In this document: positions 17,302 to 26,769 of the stretch, one piece after another
How positions within the stretch are numbered: position 1 is the stretch's first letter
Layout of the letters: each line of letters starts with the position of its first letter
Origin: Guptibacillus algicola
Lineage (GTDB): Bacteria; Bacillota; Bacilli; Bacillales; Guptibacillaceae
DNA: 64,000 nt
Assembly: GCF_020171805.1 (NCBI RefSeq)
Contig: NZ_JAIVAF010000006.1
Location: 124,001-188,000, forward strand
Reading direction: 5' to 3'
Translations under genes and position numbers: made by a program
Notes under the pieces: model-generated
The model's input: the letters and a program-made list of their open reading frames with translations, nothing else
Told to the model about the DNA's origin: nothing
Database searches by the model: none

Positions 17302-17324
17302 TGACCATTTTTCGAATCCGGTCA
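17302..17324. promoter_or_regulatory. Candidate YhgD operator, copy 2
   Basis: TGACC-N13-GGTCA with the same 23-base span as copy 1, followed by the same 14 bases (GGTCATTAATGCTA, 17320-17333). The two copies are 79 bases apart, which suggests a TetR-type repressor, most simply YhgD, binding twice around the yhgE promoter. Confidence 0.6.
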
Positions 17325-17378
17325 TTAATGCTACAGATAGTAATATATCATCCTTTTTTTATTAAAGCAATAGACCTC

Positions 17379-17954
17379 CTATGGCTTCTTAATCCCCTCC
17401 ATCGTAAATAATTCAAGATGGTGCGCAATTTCTTCTTTTGTAAGGGATCGATTCGTTTTCTCCCAGTCAAAGACAAGAGCAATATACATCTTAAATAGTA
17501 AGAATGCGGTGAGGGACGGATCACATTCTTTTATCTCATTGTTTCTAACGCCTCTCTCGATCTCTTGTTTGATGAAAGAGGTAATCGCTTGTTCAACGAG
17601 GTTTAGAGCTTCTAATGCAGCTGGAGTACCTATTTCACGCACTTCTTGCGAAAGCTTAATCGCAAGTTTATGCTCTTTACGGTGCTCGAGTACATCAAAT
17701 AGGGCACGGTGAAGATTTTCAAAGAAGGAGTCTTCTTCTCTAATCGAAGTTTCAGCAAGCTCTTTCATCTCACCTACCATCTGACTTACAATTTCATTAA
17801 AAAGCTCTTCTTTGTTTTTAAAGAACGTGTATATGGTGCCTTTCCCGACGTTCGCTATTTTTGCTACTTGGTCCATCGTAGTTGCTTTATATCCAAACAT
17901 TGAGAATGATTTTTCCGCGGCATTTATAATGCTTACTTTTCGATCAAACCCCAT
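17379..17954 (-). CDS. yhgD: TetR-family regulator YhgD
   Basis: A 191-residue TetR/AcrR regulator. The N-terminal helix-turn-helix spans residues about 10-50 (TMDQVAKIANVGKGTIYTFFKNKEELF). The remainder is an all-helical ligand domain without a recognisable ligand signature. ATG at 17954 follows GGGAGAGG. It lies 12 bases after the histidine kinase gene and 181 bases before yhgE. The operator-like repeats are in the second gap rather than ahead of yhgD, which implies that yhgE has its own promoter repressed by YhgD. Gene order with hemY and yhgE matches B. subtilis. Confidence 0.88.
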   Translation of the reverse strand: MGFDRKVSIINAAEKSFSMFGYKATTMDQVAKIANVGKGTIYTFFKNKEELFNEIVSQMVGEMKELAETSIREEDSFFENLHRALFDVLEHRKEHKLAIKLSQEVREIGTPAALEALNLVEQAITSFIKQEIERGVRNNEIKECDPSLTAFLLFKMYIALVFDWEKTNRSLTKEEIAHHLELFTMEGIKKP

Positions 17955-17966
17955 AGTCCTCTCCCT

Positions 17967-19214
17967 TTATCTTAATTTAGGAAGGGTTACAGTGACCGTC
18001 GTCCCTATTCCTTCCGTACTTGTGTAAGTTATCTTTCCGTTCATGTTCCTTATAAGCCTATTTGTTATCATCGTGCCCAATCCAGTGCCCTTTGATTTCG
18101 TTGTGTAAAAGGGCAAACCAATTTTCTTCAATTCTTCCTCATTCATGCCAGAGCCGTTATCTTTAATGATGATATCTACGGTATTTCTCTTTGTTCCGTT
18201 CTGCAAGATGATCTCAATGAGACCATCATTTTCTATAGCCTCGATTGAATTCTTAATAAGATTGATAAGACACTGCTTAATCTCCTGTGGGTTCGTGAGG
18301 ATTATGAAATCCCCATATTCTTCATAAGTAATTTTCACTGCGTGGTAAACCCCTAACACCGATGTTAACTCGATCGTATCACTAACGACTTTATTAAGGT
18401 TCACCTCTGCATGGTCTAGCTTTGTAGGTTTAATAAGCGTTAAGTAATCTGTGATGATCTTATTCGTACGATCGATCTCATCCAGCATCAAAGGGGCATA
18501 TTTCTTTACCTGCTGCTCCTTTGAATCTGTTGAAATAAATTGAAGTAATCCCCGAACAGTCGTAAGTGGATTTCGTATTTCGTGTGCAATTGAAGCAGCC
18601 ATTTTCCCTGCAACCGATAGTTTCTCAAGATAAACCGTTTCCTCGAGCTGGAGATTAACGATAACAAGTTTCTCTGTTAAATAAAATATAAAAAAATACG
18701 CGATAGCAAATGAAAGGAAATAGATCGGATAAAAATATGGCTCTGACGGTTTCACCAACCACATGATGATGGCTATATATGTAATAAGAAATATTCCGCC
18801 AACCTGAAGAATCACACTCCATTTTCGGTTCGCTTTTTGAAAAAGGTCTCTATATCCCCACGAAAGAAAGAACGCGATGACTGCCAAGCTCACACCAACG
18901 TAAGCAAATTCTCCTCCCATCCAAAATCGAGCGATCGATATAACGACAGTACATATAAAACCAGGTATTACTCCACCGTACAACGTAACAAGAATAAGAG
19001 GAACCACCCGCAGATCAAATACAGTGTCTCCAAACTTTTCTAATGGGAACAGCATACACAGAAGAGCCATCAAGGAACTAATGGCACCATATAAGAGTTT
19101 ATCTTTTAAACCTAACGACCTTGACCGTGTAAAAGGCATGACCATATTCCAGATGAAAAGCACTGAAAATAGCATTGCAATATTTACAAGTAGAGGTCTT
19201 GCCATATCTAACAT
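17967..19214 (-). CDS. Membrane sensor histidine kinase, KinB-like (5TMR-LYT type)
   Basis: Sensor kinase with five to six N-terminal membrane segments resembling the 5TM receptor of the LytS-YhcK type (RVVPLILVTLYGGVIPGFICTVV). These are followed directly by a HisKA domain (SIAHEIRNPLTTVRG, phospho-His) and an HATPase domain (N-box LINLIKNSIEAI, G1 DNGSGM, G2 GTGLGT). This layout, without PAS or HAMP, fits the sporulation kinase KinB, which feeds the Spo0F-Spo0B-Spo0A phosphorelay. No response regulator gene is adjacent, as expected for an orphan kinase. The frame extends to 19250, but AGGAG with an 8-base gap favours ATG at 19214 (415 residues). It is probably co-transcribed with yhgD. Confidence 0.82.
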   Translation of the reverse strand: MLDMARPLLVNIAMLFSVLFIWNMVMPFTRSRSLGLKDKLLYGAISSLMALLCMLFPLEKFGDTVFDLRVVPLILVTLYGGVIPGFICTVVISIARFWMGGEFAYVGVSLAVIAFFLSWGYRDLFQKANRKWSVILQVGGIFLITYIAIIMWLVKPSEPYFYPIYFLSFAIAYFFIFYLTEKLVIVNLQLEETVYLEKLSVAGKMAASIAHEIRNPLTTVRGLLQFISTDSKEQQVKKYAPLMLDEIDRTNKIITDYLTLIKPTKLDHAEVNLNKVVSDTIELTSVLGVYHAVKITYEEYGDFIILTNPQEIKQCLINLIKNSIEAIENDGLIEIILQNGTKRNTVDIIIKDNGSGMNEEELKKIGLPFYTTKSKGTGLGTMITNRLIRNMNGKITYTSTEGIGTTVTVTLPKLR

Positions 19215-19308
19215 TGCCATGTCTCCTTTTTCTATATGTTGCCATTTCATTCTATCATTAGAGACAATAGGAGACTATCTGTAACCGGTTTATTACTATG
19301 CACAAAAA

Positions 19309-19330
19309 AGATTCACCGCTAGGTGAATCT
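19309..19330 (-). terminator. Terminator of the hem operon
   Basis: Perfect 9-bp arms AGATTCACC and GGTGAATCT with TTTTTTGTG following on the minus strand. One arm overlaps the hemY stop codon by two bases. Confidence 0.85.
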
Positions 19331-20744
19331 ATTTCTGATTACGAAGATAAGATATAACTGACGTAACTGATTCTACTCCCTGGTCGATGCAATCAGGAAG
19401 ACCAACTCCTCCATAGGAAGCACCTGCTAGAAAGACACCTGGCATCTTACTTCTTAAGCCAGATTGTACTTCTTCGAATCGGTTCCTGTGCCCTACTTCA
19501 TATTGAGGCATAGCTTGACGCCATCTTGTTATTCGATAGAATTCCGGATGACCTTCAATTTCCATGATCTGATTTAAATCATTCAGTACGGTTTGTACAA
19601 TTTCCTCATCACTTTTTTCGACGATTTCTTCCTGCCCTGCTCTACCAACATAGCATCTCAAAAGAACTTTTCCTTTCGGTGCAGCATGTTGCCATTTTCG
19701 ATGGGTCCAAGTACAGGCCGTTATTGTGTAATCTGCATTCCTTGATACGACAAATCCTGTACCATCTAACGACTTCTTTACTGCTTCCTCAGGAAATGCC
19801 ATCGCAACCGTTGCAACGGTTGTTGACGGCATATCTTCTAATGGAGTGACTTCATCAAGATCCCTTAACATTCTAGTCACTTGCTGATGAGGTGTGGTAA
19901 CGATAACAGCATCAGCATCGATTTGTTCTCCGCTCATGGTTGTAAGATGATAAGACTCTCCGTTTTTACGAATCGAGTCAACTTTTACACTCTTTCTTAT
20001 ATCAACTTCTGTTAGGTGATCTTCGATAGCCTTCACAAATGACTGCAACCCAGATTTAATTGTTAAAAAGGCAGGTTTCTTTTTACCAGTCTTTCTTCTT
20101 GAAGCTGGTGTAGTCTTCTTCATCCCGAGGATCAAACTACGATGCTTCTGTTCCACTTCATAGAACTGTGGAAATGTAGACATCAGGCTTAATTTATCGA
20201 TGTTTCCTGCGTATATACCTGATAATAAAGGCTCGATTAAATTCTCAACAACTTCATTGCCTAGTCTTCTTCTGAAGAACAAGCCAAGAGATTGATCCTG
20301 ACCATTTTGATCACGCCTAGGAAGTATCAAGTCTAATGATGCTCTTAGTTTCCCCTTCAAGCTAAAAAGACGTGTCGATACGAAAGGAGCTACTTCTGTT
20401 GGAATGCCCATTACAGAACCACCTGGGATAGGATACAGCTGATCATTATTTAAGATAAACGCATTTCCTGTTGAGTTCGGGACGAGCTGGTCTTCGAGTC
20501 CAACTTCCTTCGCTAATGTAGCTGCACTCTTCTTTCTTGCTAGAAAAGAATCAGGTCCTCTTTCGATGACGAAGCCATTAGTCGTATCCGTGTGAATTTT
20601 CCCACCGAGCCTCTCACTGCCCTCTATGATTGTGATCTCGTATGGTTGATGAGATTCTTTCATTTCTTTTTGAAGATAGTAGGCAGCTGCGAGACCGGTA
20701 ATCCCACCACCAACTATCACAATTTTTTTCTTTGAATTATTCAT
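19329..20744 (-). CDS. hemY: Coproporphyrinogen III oxidase HemY (CgoX)
   Basis: FAD enzyme that oxidises coproporphyrinogen III to coproporphyrin III in the Gram-positive (coproporphyrin-dependent) haem pathway. The older name is protoporphyrinogen oxidase. 471 residues. The N-terminal dinucleotide fold is [20 protein letters not shown] and the second flavin motif is [14 protein letters not shown]. The C-terminal [21 protein letters not shown] closes the FAD site. Its start overlaps the hemH end by 8 bases, so it is coupled in hemEHY. Confidence 0.95.
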   Translation of the reverse strand: MNNSKKKIVIVGGGITGLAAAYYLQKEMKESHQPYEITIIEGSERLGGKIHTDTTNGFVIERGPDSFLARKKSAATLAKEVGLEDQLVPNSTGNAFILNNDQLYPIPGGSVMGIPTEVAPFVSTRLFSLKGKLRASLDLILPRRDQNGQDQSLGLFFRRRLGNEVVENLIEPLLSGIYAGNIDKLSLMSTFPQFYEVEQKHRSLILGMKKTTPASRRKTGKKKPAFLTIKSGLQSFVKAIEDHLTEVDIRKSVKVDSIRKNGESYHLTTMSGEQIDADAVIVTTPHQQVTRMLRDLDEVTPLEDMPSTTVATVAMAFPEEAVKKSLDGTGFVVSRNADYTITACTWTHRKWQHAAPKGKVLLRCYVGRAGQEEIVEKSDEEIVQTVLNDLNQIMEIEGHPEFYRITRWRQAMPQYEVGHRNRFEEVQSGLRSKMPGVFLAGASYGGVGLPDCIDQGVESVTSVISYLRNQK

Positions 20745-21693
20745 GATTTATCATCTTCTTCTTTATTAATTCTTTCGTCACTACAGAAGCTAATATCTCT
20801 ATAAATTCGTCTCGTGCGTTCGGCATATCTGGTCTATGATAAGTAGCACCAAGTTCTTCTGTTACTTGCTTACATTCGTAATCATTGTCATAAAGCACTT
20901 CAAGATGATCAGCAACGAAACCAACAGGACAATAGATGAAACCAGTATAGCCCTCTTGCTCAAATAAATCTCGCGTTAAATCCTGCACGTCAGGACCAAT
21001 CCATGGTTCAGGCGTATTGCCTTCACTTTGCCACGCTACTGCATAATGTTGGATACCCGCTCTTGAAGCAATGTGACTTGCTGTTTCTTCTAATTGAGAA
21101 GGGTATGGATCACCATGTTGCAATACCTTCTCAGGTAAACTATGAGCTGTGAAGATGACGATCGTCTTCTTCTTTTCTTTGTCATCGAGGCTTCTCAAAC
21201 AAGAATTAACTTGTTCAACCCAGTATTGAATAAATTTAGGTTCGGTGTACCATTCTTCGATACTGTGTATATTTGGAAAACCAAGCTTCTCTGCAGCCTT
21301 ATTCGCTCTATCATGATAAGCCTTTACACTATAACTAGAATAATGTGGTGCAAGAACGATGCTGATCGCTTCCTGAATTCCGTCTTTTTGCATGTTTTTC
21401 ACTGCATCTTCAACGAATGGTTCGATATGCTTTAAACCTAAATAACTTTTAAACTTTATTTCATCATCGAAAAGCTCATTCATTCTGCTTTCGAGCTTTT
21501 GAGATTGTTCTTTGGTAATTTCGTATAGCGGAGAAATGCCCCCTATTGCCTCATACCGTTCAACTAGATCTTGTAGCATTTCCTCAGTTGGCCTTTTCCC
21601 TCTCCGAATATGAGTATAGTATGGTTCTATTTCCGCTTCGCTTCGAGGTGTACCATAAGCCATGACAAGGAGACCTATTGTTCGTTTCGGCAT
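20737..21693 (-). CDS. hemH: Coproporphyrin ferrochelatase HemH (CpfC)
   Basis: Inserts Fe2+ into coproporphyrin III to give coprohaem in the Gram-positive pathway. 318 residues. Typical motifs are the opening [24 protein letters not shown], the catalytic histidine region [21 protein letters not shown] and [20 protein letters not shown], with the acidic residues [17 protein letters not shown]. It is the soluble monomeric form, without the C-terminal iron-sulfur extension of some ferrochelatases. Middle gene of hemEHY, 18 bases after hemE. Confidence 0.96.
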   Translation of the reverse strand: MPKRTIGLLVMAYGTPRSEAEIEPYYTHIRRGKRPTEEMLQDLVERYEAIGGISPLYEITKEQSQKLESRMNELFDDEIKFKSYLGLKHIEPFVEDAVKNMQKDGIQEAISIVLAPHYSSYSVKAYHDRANKAAEKLGFPNIHSIEEWYTEPKFIQYWVEQVNSCLRSLDDKEKKKTIVIFTAHSLPEKVLQHGDPYPSQLEETASHIASRAGIQHYAVAWQSEGNTPEPWIGPDVQDLTRDLFEQEGYTGFIYCPVGFVADHLEVLYDNDYECKQVTEELGATYHRPDMPNARDEFIEILASVVTKELIKKKMINHE

Positions 21694-21711
21694 ATTGTAC
21701 CTCCCGTTCCC

Positions 21712-22755
21712 CTACCTATTCTTACTCGTATAGTCATGTACAAAACGAGTTAATCGTTGTAGCGTTTCGACCTCAACCTGAGGGAATACACCATGACCTA
21801 GGTTGAAAATGAAACCAGGCTCTTGCATGCCCTGATCTAGGATTTCTTTCGTACGCTCTTCAATCACTTCCCATGGAGCAAGAAGTAATGCTGGTTCAAG
21901 GTTCCCCATAAGAGGTTTAGTAATCCCCTCTTTATTACGTGCATTCTTGATCGTGATTCTCCAATCGATTCCAATTACATCGACAGGCAGTTTGTTCCAC
22001 TCTTGGATCAGATGACTTGCTCCTACTCCAAATATGATAAGCGGGACGCCAGTTTCTCTCAAACTAGAGAAAATGCGGTTCATAACAGGTGCTATGTACG
22101 TTCTATAGTCCGCTTCGTTTAAAGCGCCAACCCAAGAATCGAACAGTTGCAATGCCTGAGCACCAGCTTGTACCTGAGCTTTCAAATAAGCAATCGTCAT
22201 ATCTCCTAATTTATTCATCAAACGGTGCCACGCTTCAGGATCTGAGTACATTAAAGCTTTCGTTTTGTAATAGTTCTTGGAAGGTCCGCCTTCGATCATA
22301 TAACTTGCTACTGTGAAAGGTGCACCACTGAATCCAATCAAAGGTACAGATAATTCTTCACGAAGCATCTTGATCGTTTCCATAACGTAAGGAATATCCT
22401 TTAGAGGATCTAATTCTCCAAGGCGATCGATGTCAGAAACACTACGGATTGGATTGTCGATTACCGGCCCAACACCTTTTTTGATTTCCACATCGACACC
22501 GATCGATGGTAGTGGTGTCATAATATCCGCAAATAAGATAGCTGCATCTACACCTAGCTGTTCAACAGCAAATCTCGTTACTTCAGCAGCAACCTCCGGA
22601 TTCAGGTTCATTTCATGGAAGGAATACTTCTCTCTTATCTTTCTATATTCAGCTTGATAACGACCAGCTTGCCTCATATACCATACAGGTGTGAAATCTG
22701 TTTCTTCTCCTCGACATGCTCGAAGAAATTGATCATTAAATGGAGCTTTATTCAT
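21712..22755 (-). CDS. hemE: Uroporphyrinogen decarboxylase
   Basis: Cofactor-free enzyme that decarboxylates the four acetate side chains of uroporphyrinogen III to give coproporphyrinogen III. 347 residues. The family signature [21 protein letters not shown] opens the protein, with the catalytic-type aspartate in [16 protein letters not shown] and the second signature [17 protein letters not shown]. First gene of hemEHY, start ATG at 22755 after AGGTGG. The upstream 205-base gap to pbpF must hold the promoter, but I see no convincing -35/-10 pair there. Confidence 0.96.
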   Translation of the reverse strand: MNKAPFNDQFLRACRGEETDFTPVWYMRQAGRYQAEYRKIREKYSFHEMNLNPEVAAEVTRFAVEQLGVDAAILFADIMTPLPSIGVDVEIKKGVGPVIDNPIRSVSDIDRLGELDPLKDIPYVMETIKMLREELSVPLIGFSGAPFTVASYMIEGGPSKNYYKTKALMYSDPEAWHRLMNKLGDMTIAYLKAQVQAGAQALQLFDSWVGALNEADYRTYIAPVMNRIFSSLRETGVPLIIFGVGASHLIQEWNKLPVDVIGIDWRITIKNARNKEGITKPLMGNLEPALLLAPWEVIEERTKEILDQGMQEPGFIFNLGHGVFPQVEVETLQRLTRFVHDYTSKNR

Positions 22756-22960
22756 GGTTGTCCACCTTTCTCATACTCATATTGCTATTCGTTCATTTAT
22801 GCATCCCTACATATAATAGCGATGGAATTGATACGTGTATAGTCATTAAATTAAACTGTCATAAAATTGTCTTTGTTTGAAGACGTTTACACCCCTAACC
22901 TTAACATAGGAAAGCATGATTACGAGGTATTAACACATTATTACCCGCTTTTGTAAGATA

Positions 22961-25123
22961 CTATCCTGTTTCTTCCTCATTACGATCAATAAACCGGTCT
23001 AAAATCCGAAATGACGTTTCGTTAGAAGGAGTTCCTTCTTGCTCAGTTAGTGGGTTAACAGGAACGACCTGGTACGATACAGATCCAAAGAAGGAAACGG
23101 AGTACTTGGTAAACTCCCCTTTACCTTCCACGGTGTCTATTTTCTTTCTGTTTCCATCTTTTATTTCATAGATGTTATACGCTACCCTTTCATCTGAAGA
23201 AGGCGTCCACTCTAATTTCACAGCAGGTAATCCATAAAGAAAATCAATTTCGGCTTCTAAGTCTACAATTTCAGGAAGTTGTACAGGCTTTTCCATCTCT
23301 TTTACGTCTGAAGGTTTTTGAAAAGCGGTTGTACTCGTTTCATGAGCGTTCACAACTTTTTTAAACAGTTGAACAGGGTACTCACTTCCACCTGTAAGAT
23401 ACTGATCATTTGTTGTTCGGTCATACCCCATCCATACGGATCCGACAATCTCTGGCGTAAAACCAACAAACCACGCGTCTCTAACCCCGCCGTCAACACC
23501 TTCATATGAAGTCGTACCAGTCTTCCCTGCTAGAGCAGTATCCACTTGCCCACTTTGAGCAGTGCCGTTTTTAACGACTCCTTCAAGAATTCGCGTCATG
23601 TACCATGCCGTTTGCTCGGAATACACGGATTCTTTCTTAGGTTTTGCTTTTCCTACAAGTTTCCCTTCATGATCGTAAAGTTCTTCGATAAAATAAGGCT
23701 CAACTCTTTCGCCTTCGTGAGCAAAAGGTCGGTAAGCTTCCATCATTTCAAATGGTGTTACGCCCTTATCGATTCCTCCGAGAGCAATTTTCAAATCCTT
23801 GTCTTCAATTGAAATACCACTTTTCTCTAAATATGATTTCGAATATGAAATACCTATCTCGTTTAACAACCACACTGCTGGGGCATTCGCTGACACTCTT
23901 ACAGCGTCGTATAACGGCATCTCCCCTGTATAACGGTCATTGTAATTGGAAGGAGAATACCCATTATAATCTTCCTTTTCATCCTTCAAGAGGGTGTATG
24001 GATGATAGTCTTTTTTATCAAGAGCAGGTCCATAGACTGCAATAGGCTTGAAAGAGGATCCAGGTTGTCTCCTTGTATTCACGTGATTCAACCCTTTTTG
24101 AACATAATCCCTACCACCCTGAACAGCGACTACGCCACCACTCTTACTATCCATCATCGTTAGTGCTCCTTCAGGTGGCGTGTCCGGGTCGCTTCCTTTG
24201 AAGAACGCTTTATTTTGAAATTCAGAGTAAGCCGTTTTTTGAAGCGTAATATCCATAGGAACGACGATTTTATATCCACCTTTTAGCACTTCTTCATTCG
24301 ACAAGTTAAATTTCGTTTTCGCCTCGTCTAACGTCATGTCGACATACGTTAGAAACGCAGGATTCTTAGTCACCTCAGCAATATCTAACGCTACCGTTTT
24401 CCCTTGTAATCGAACTGCCTTTTCAGGTGTTAAATAGTCTTGCTTTTCCATAAGGGAAAGAATTAAGTCTCTTCGTTCTTTACTCTTTTCAGGGTGCTCG
24501 ATTGGAGAGTAATGAGATGGGGCTTTTGGAAGGCCAGCTAACAACGCTCCTTCCTCGATACTAAGTTCAGTTGTTTCCTTATTAAAATATAATTTAGAAG
24601 CTGATTGCAGTCCGTATGCACCATGACCAAAGTAGATTTGGTTTAAATACATTTCAAGTATTTTCTCTTTACTATAATTCCTCTCTAGATTAATCGCGAT
24701 AACAGCTTCCTTTGTTTTCCTTAACCATGATTTATCATTCGTTAAAAATACGTTCTTTGCCAGCTGTTGTGTGATTGTACTTCCACCTTCAACTTTCGCA
24801 CCAGCAAGAATATCTCGATAAAGCGCACGCCCTATCGCTTTAATATCGAGACCATGGTGATCGTAGAAACGACTGTCTTCCGTCGCGATGAATGCTTCTT
24901 GTACATGATCTGGAATATCTTCTATGGAAACCGGATCTCTATTCTCAATATATAGTTTCGTAATGAGGTCACCCTCTGTTGTAACGAGCTTAGTCGCTGA
25001 GTTCATGACAAGCTTTTTCTCATCGATTGCGTAATTCCCTGCAAGTAGAATGCCTAGATATCCTAGCAATCCTACTAGGAAAACAGCAATCGTTGCAACC
25101 AAGCCTATACCAAGCTTCTTCAT
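22961..25123 (-). CDS. pbpF: Class A penicillin-binding protein PbpF
   Basis: Bifunctional peptidoglycan synthase of the outer membrane face. A short cytoplasmic tail and one membrane segment (residues about 5-30) are followed by a GT51 glycosyltransferase (AFIATEDSRFYDHHG, EGGSTITQQLAKNVFL) and a transpeptidase domain with the SxxK motif PGSSFKP, SxN in VSANAP and KTGT in LAGKTGTTSYEG. The last 100 residues form a fibronectin-III-like module (EWTPSSDERVAYNIYEI). The frame extends to a GTG at 25135, but that lies one base from GGAG. ATG at 25123 is taken although its spacing is long (13), so the exact start is uncertain. Position before hemE matches B. subtilis pbpF. Confidence 0.9.
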   Translation of the reverse strand: MKKLGIGLVATIAVFLVGLLGYLGILLAGNYAIDEKKLVMNSATKLVTTEGDLITKLYIENRDPVSIEDIPDHVQEAFIATEDSRFYDHHGLDIKAIGRALYRDILAGAKVEGGSTITQQLAKNVFLTNDKSWLRKTKEAVIAINLERNYSKEKILEMYLNQIYFGHGAYGLQSASKLYFNKETTELSIEEGALLAGLPKAPSHYSPIEHPEKSKERRDLILSLMEKQDYLTPEKAVRLQGKTVALDIAEVTKNPAFLTYVDMTLDEAKTKFNLSNEEVLKGGYKIVVPMDITLQKTAYSEFQNKAFFKGSDPDTPPEGALTMMDSKSGGVVAVQGGRDYVQKGLNHVNTRRQPGSSFKPIAVYGPALDKKDYHPYTLLKDEKEDYNGYSPSNYNDRYTGEMPLYDAVRVSANAPAVWLLNEIGISYSKSYLEKSGISIEDKDLKIALGGIDKGVTPFEMMEAYRPFAHEGERVEPYFIEELYDHEGKLVGKAKPKKESVYSEQTAWYMTRILEGVVKNGTAQSGQVDTALAGKTGTTSYEGVDGGVRDAWFVGFTPEIVGSVWMGYDRTTNDQYLTGGSEYPVQLFKKVVNAHETSTTAFQKPSDVKEMEKPVQLPEIVDLEAEIDFLYGLPAVKLEWTPSSDERVAYNIYEIKDGNRKKIDTVEGKGEFTKYSVSFFGSVSYQVVPVNPLTEQEGTPSNETSFRILDRFIDRNEEETG

Positions 25124-25209
25124 TATGTACGGCACTCTCCTTACAAGTCGAATAAAATTAAGCTTACCTCAACGACTTCGTTTTTTGTACATCATAATTT
25201 GACAGTTCT

Positions 25210-25235
25210 GTTTAGTTTTCGCAAAAAATGGGTAA
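25210..25235 (+). promoter_or_regulatory. Sigma-B type promoter of hmoB
   Basis: GTTTAG (25210-25215), 14-base spacer, GGGTAA (25230-25235). The longer open frame starting at 25228 overlaps the -10, which supports the downstream start at 25279. A TTGACA at 25199 has no matching -10. Confidence 0.72.
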
Positions 25236-25278
25236 AGTATCAGGCGATTCCTATCTAATTGTTGAAAGGGTGGATGAT

Positions 25279-25785
25279 ATGAAGGTTTATGTCACATACG
25301 GTACATACGATTACTTATCGAAACTAAAAGAAGAAAATAGGAATGAGCAGTTGTATTTATTATCTAACGATGAAGGTGCTGCTCTCTACCATGAGACTTC
25401 TTCAGAGTCCATCTTCAAGAGCGGGAAAGAGTACGAAATAATGGACAAGAAAGGTGAGGTTTCACAACCTACTTTTGTCGTTTTAAACCATATTCCAGTA
25501 GAAGAAAGTGAACGCGCTACTTTTGAAGAACGATTTAAAAATAGAGCAGGAAAAGTAGAGAACGAACCCGGGTGTGAAGGCATTCGAATTCTACGTCCGA
25601 TTCATAATGACCCTTACATCGTTGCTACCTTCTGGAGTAGTGAAGATGCTTTCAAAAATTGGCAGTCTTCAGAAGCTTATAATGCAGCTCACAAGAATCG
25701 CAACACAGATAAAGGCCTTCCCAAGACGGTGTTTAGAGGAAAACCTTATGTGAAAACGTATCAAGTAGAACACACTAGCGTTTAA
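25279..25785 (+). CDS. hmoB: Haem-degrading monooxygenase HmoB (YhgC)
   Basis: A 168-residue protein of the HmoB type: an N-terminal arm of about 60 residues (MKVYVTYGTYDYLSKLKEE), then an antibiotic-biosynthesis-monooxygenase (ABM/IsdG-like) ferredoxin-fold domain (FVVLNHIPVEESERATFEERFKNRAGKVENEPGCEG, then YIVATFWSSEDAFKNWQSSEAYNAAHK). B. subtilis HmoB breaks down haem and releases iron. The start is set by AAAGGGTGG 5 bases before ATG. It lies next to pbpF and hem genes, as yhgC does in B. subtilis, though transcribed divergently from them. The sigma-B promoter ahead suggests induction in general stress. Confidence 0.88.
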   Translation: MKVYVTYGTYDYLSKLKEENRNEQLYLLSNDEGAALYHETSSESIFKSGKEYEIMDKKGEVSQPTFVVLNHIPVEESERATFEERFKNRAGKVENEPGCEGIRILRPIHNDPYIVATFWSSEDAFKNWQSSEAYNAAHKNRNTDKGLPKTVFRGKPYVKTYQVEHTSV

Positions 25786-25805
25786 ATGAAGTTATTTGAG
25801 GGTAT
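25780..25805 (+). promoter_or_regulatory. Sigma-B promoter of the PRC-barrel gene, perfect match
   Basis: GTTTAA (25780-25785), 14 bases, GGGTAT (25800-25805): every base of the sigma-B consensus. The -35 hexamer includes the hmoB stop codon, so the two genes are packed as tightly as possible while keeping separate promoters. Confidence 0.85.
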
Positions 25806-25850
25806 TTGCATTGCAATAGAATACTATTAATTTCACAGGAGTGTTATCTG

Positions 25851-26594
25851 ATGCTTGTAAGTGAAAATGAAATCTACAAATATAGTATCGACACAAGCGA
25901 TGGCGAAAAAGGTGCATTGAAAGAACTATACTTTGATGATGAACACTGGGCTGTTAGGTATTTAGTGGTTGATACCCGAAAATGGTTACCAGGAAGAAAA
26001 ATCTTACTATCACCATACTCAATAGAGAAGCTTACGCACGATAAAGAAGAAATCTCGGTTTCCCTTTCAACAGATGAATTGAAGAACAGTCCTTCGATCG
26101 ATGCGGACCAAACAATCTCTAGAAAACATGAAATGTCTATCAATAAACATTATGGTTGGCCTTACTATTGGGTAGGAACCGGTGCATGGGGTAGCGGGAT
26201 GTATCCTACCCCACAAGAAACGAACCCTGAAAGTTATTATGATGAACGAGGTAAAGACGATAATCACCTTCGCAGTACAAAAGAAGTTTCAAATTATCAT
26301 ATACAAGCAACCGATGGCGAAATCGGGCACGTTGAAGATTTTATATTCGACGACAAAACGTGGAAGCTTCGATATTTTGTCGTAGACACTAAGGACCTCC
26401 TACATGGTAAAAAGGTTTTACTGTCTACTGAATGGATTGATGATATCCATTGGACTGATCGTAGCGTTGTAGTAAATGTTACGAAAGAGAAAATAGAAAA
26501 CGCACCAGAATATTTATTGAATGAGCCTCTGACACGACGATTCGAAGAAGATCTTTATACTCATTACGGCAAAACTGGATACTGGAAATTTTGA
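25851..26594 (+). CDS. Tandem PRC-barrel domain protein
   Basis: A 247-residue soluble protein with two PRC-barrel modules. The first spans about residues 1-75 (YSIDTSDGEKGALKELYFDD ... RYLVVDTRKWLPGRKILLS) and the second about 130-205 (HIQATDGEIGHVEDFIFDD ... RYFVVDTKDLLHGKKVLLS). The modules share the pattern DGE-G-L/V-FDD-W-RY-VVDT-LPGKK-LLS, so they are clear internal duplicates. A linker rich in Tyr, Trp and Gly (YGWPYYWVGTGAWGSGMYP) joins them. Proteins of this build are common in stress-tolerant bacteria, but their biochemical role is not established. The sigma-B promoter suggests a general-stress protein. Start set by CAGGAG before ATG at 25851. Confidence 0.82.
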   Translation: MLVSENEIYKYSIDTSDGEKGALKELYFDDEHWAVRYLVVDTRKWLPGRKILLSPYSIEKLTHDKEEISVSLSTDELKNSPSIDADQTISRKHEMSINKHYGWPYYWVGTGAWGSGMYPTPQETNPESYYDERGKDDNHLRSTKEVSNYHIQATDGEIGHVEDFIFDDKTWKLRYFVVDTKDLLHGKKVLLSTEWIDDIHWTDRSVVVNVTKEKIENAPEYLLNEPLTRRFEEDLYTHYGKTGYWKF

Positions 26595-26600
26595 TATCGA

Positions 26601-26621
26601 GCGAGATGGTGACCATCTCGC
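26601..26621 (+). terminator. Terminator after the PRC-barrel gene
   Basis: Arms GCGAGATGG and CCATCTCGC with a 3-base loop, then TTATTTT. Confidence 0.8.
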
Positions 26622-26723
26622 TTATTTTCCGACAGGGAGTATTCACATTTCCCAGGAAATCTCCTTATATGACGAAAAACGATAGTTCTAGACAACTAGC
26701 GACATGAGCTTATTTGACAAGTA

Positions 26724-26744
26724 ACTGCATAACCGTTTTGCAGT
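26724..26744. promoter_or_regulatory. 21-base palindrome, candidate operator of the FNT gene
   Basis: Half-sites ACTGCATAAC and GTTTTGCAGT flank a central C. The two halves are complementary except at one pair, so 18 of 21 positions agree with the reverse complement. It lies 5 bases after a TTGACA (26714-26719) and 25 bases before the start codon, where a repressor would act. No matching -10 is obvious and I do not recognise the regulator. Confidence 0.55.
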
Positions 26745-26769
26745 AATAGATTACGTTAGGAGACTTGTT

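Noticed and set aside
22878-22891. CcpA cre-like sequence TGAAGACGTTTACA upstream of hemE
   Set aside because: It departs from the consensus at a core A, there is no recognisable promoter beside it, and catabolite control of hemE is not expected.
25199-25204. TTGACA as a sigma-A -35 box for hmoB
   Set aside because: No -10 hexamer occurs at 16-18 bases. The sigma-B elements just downstream explain the region better.
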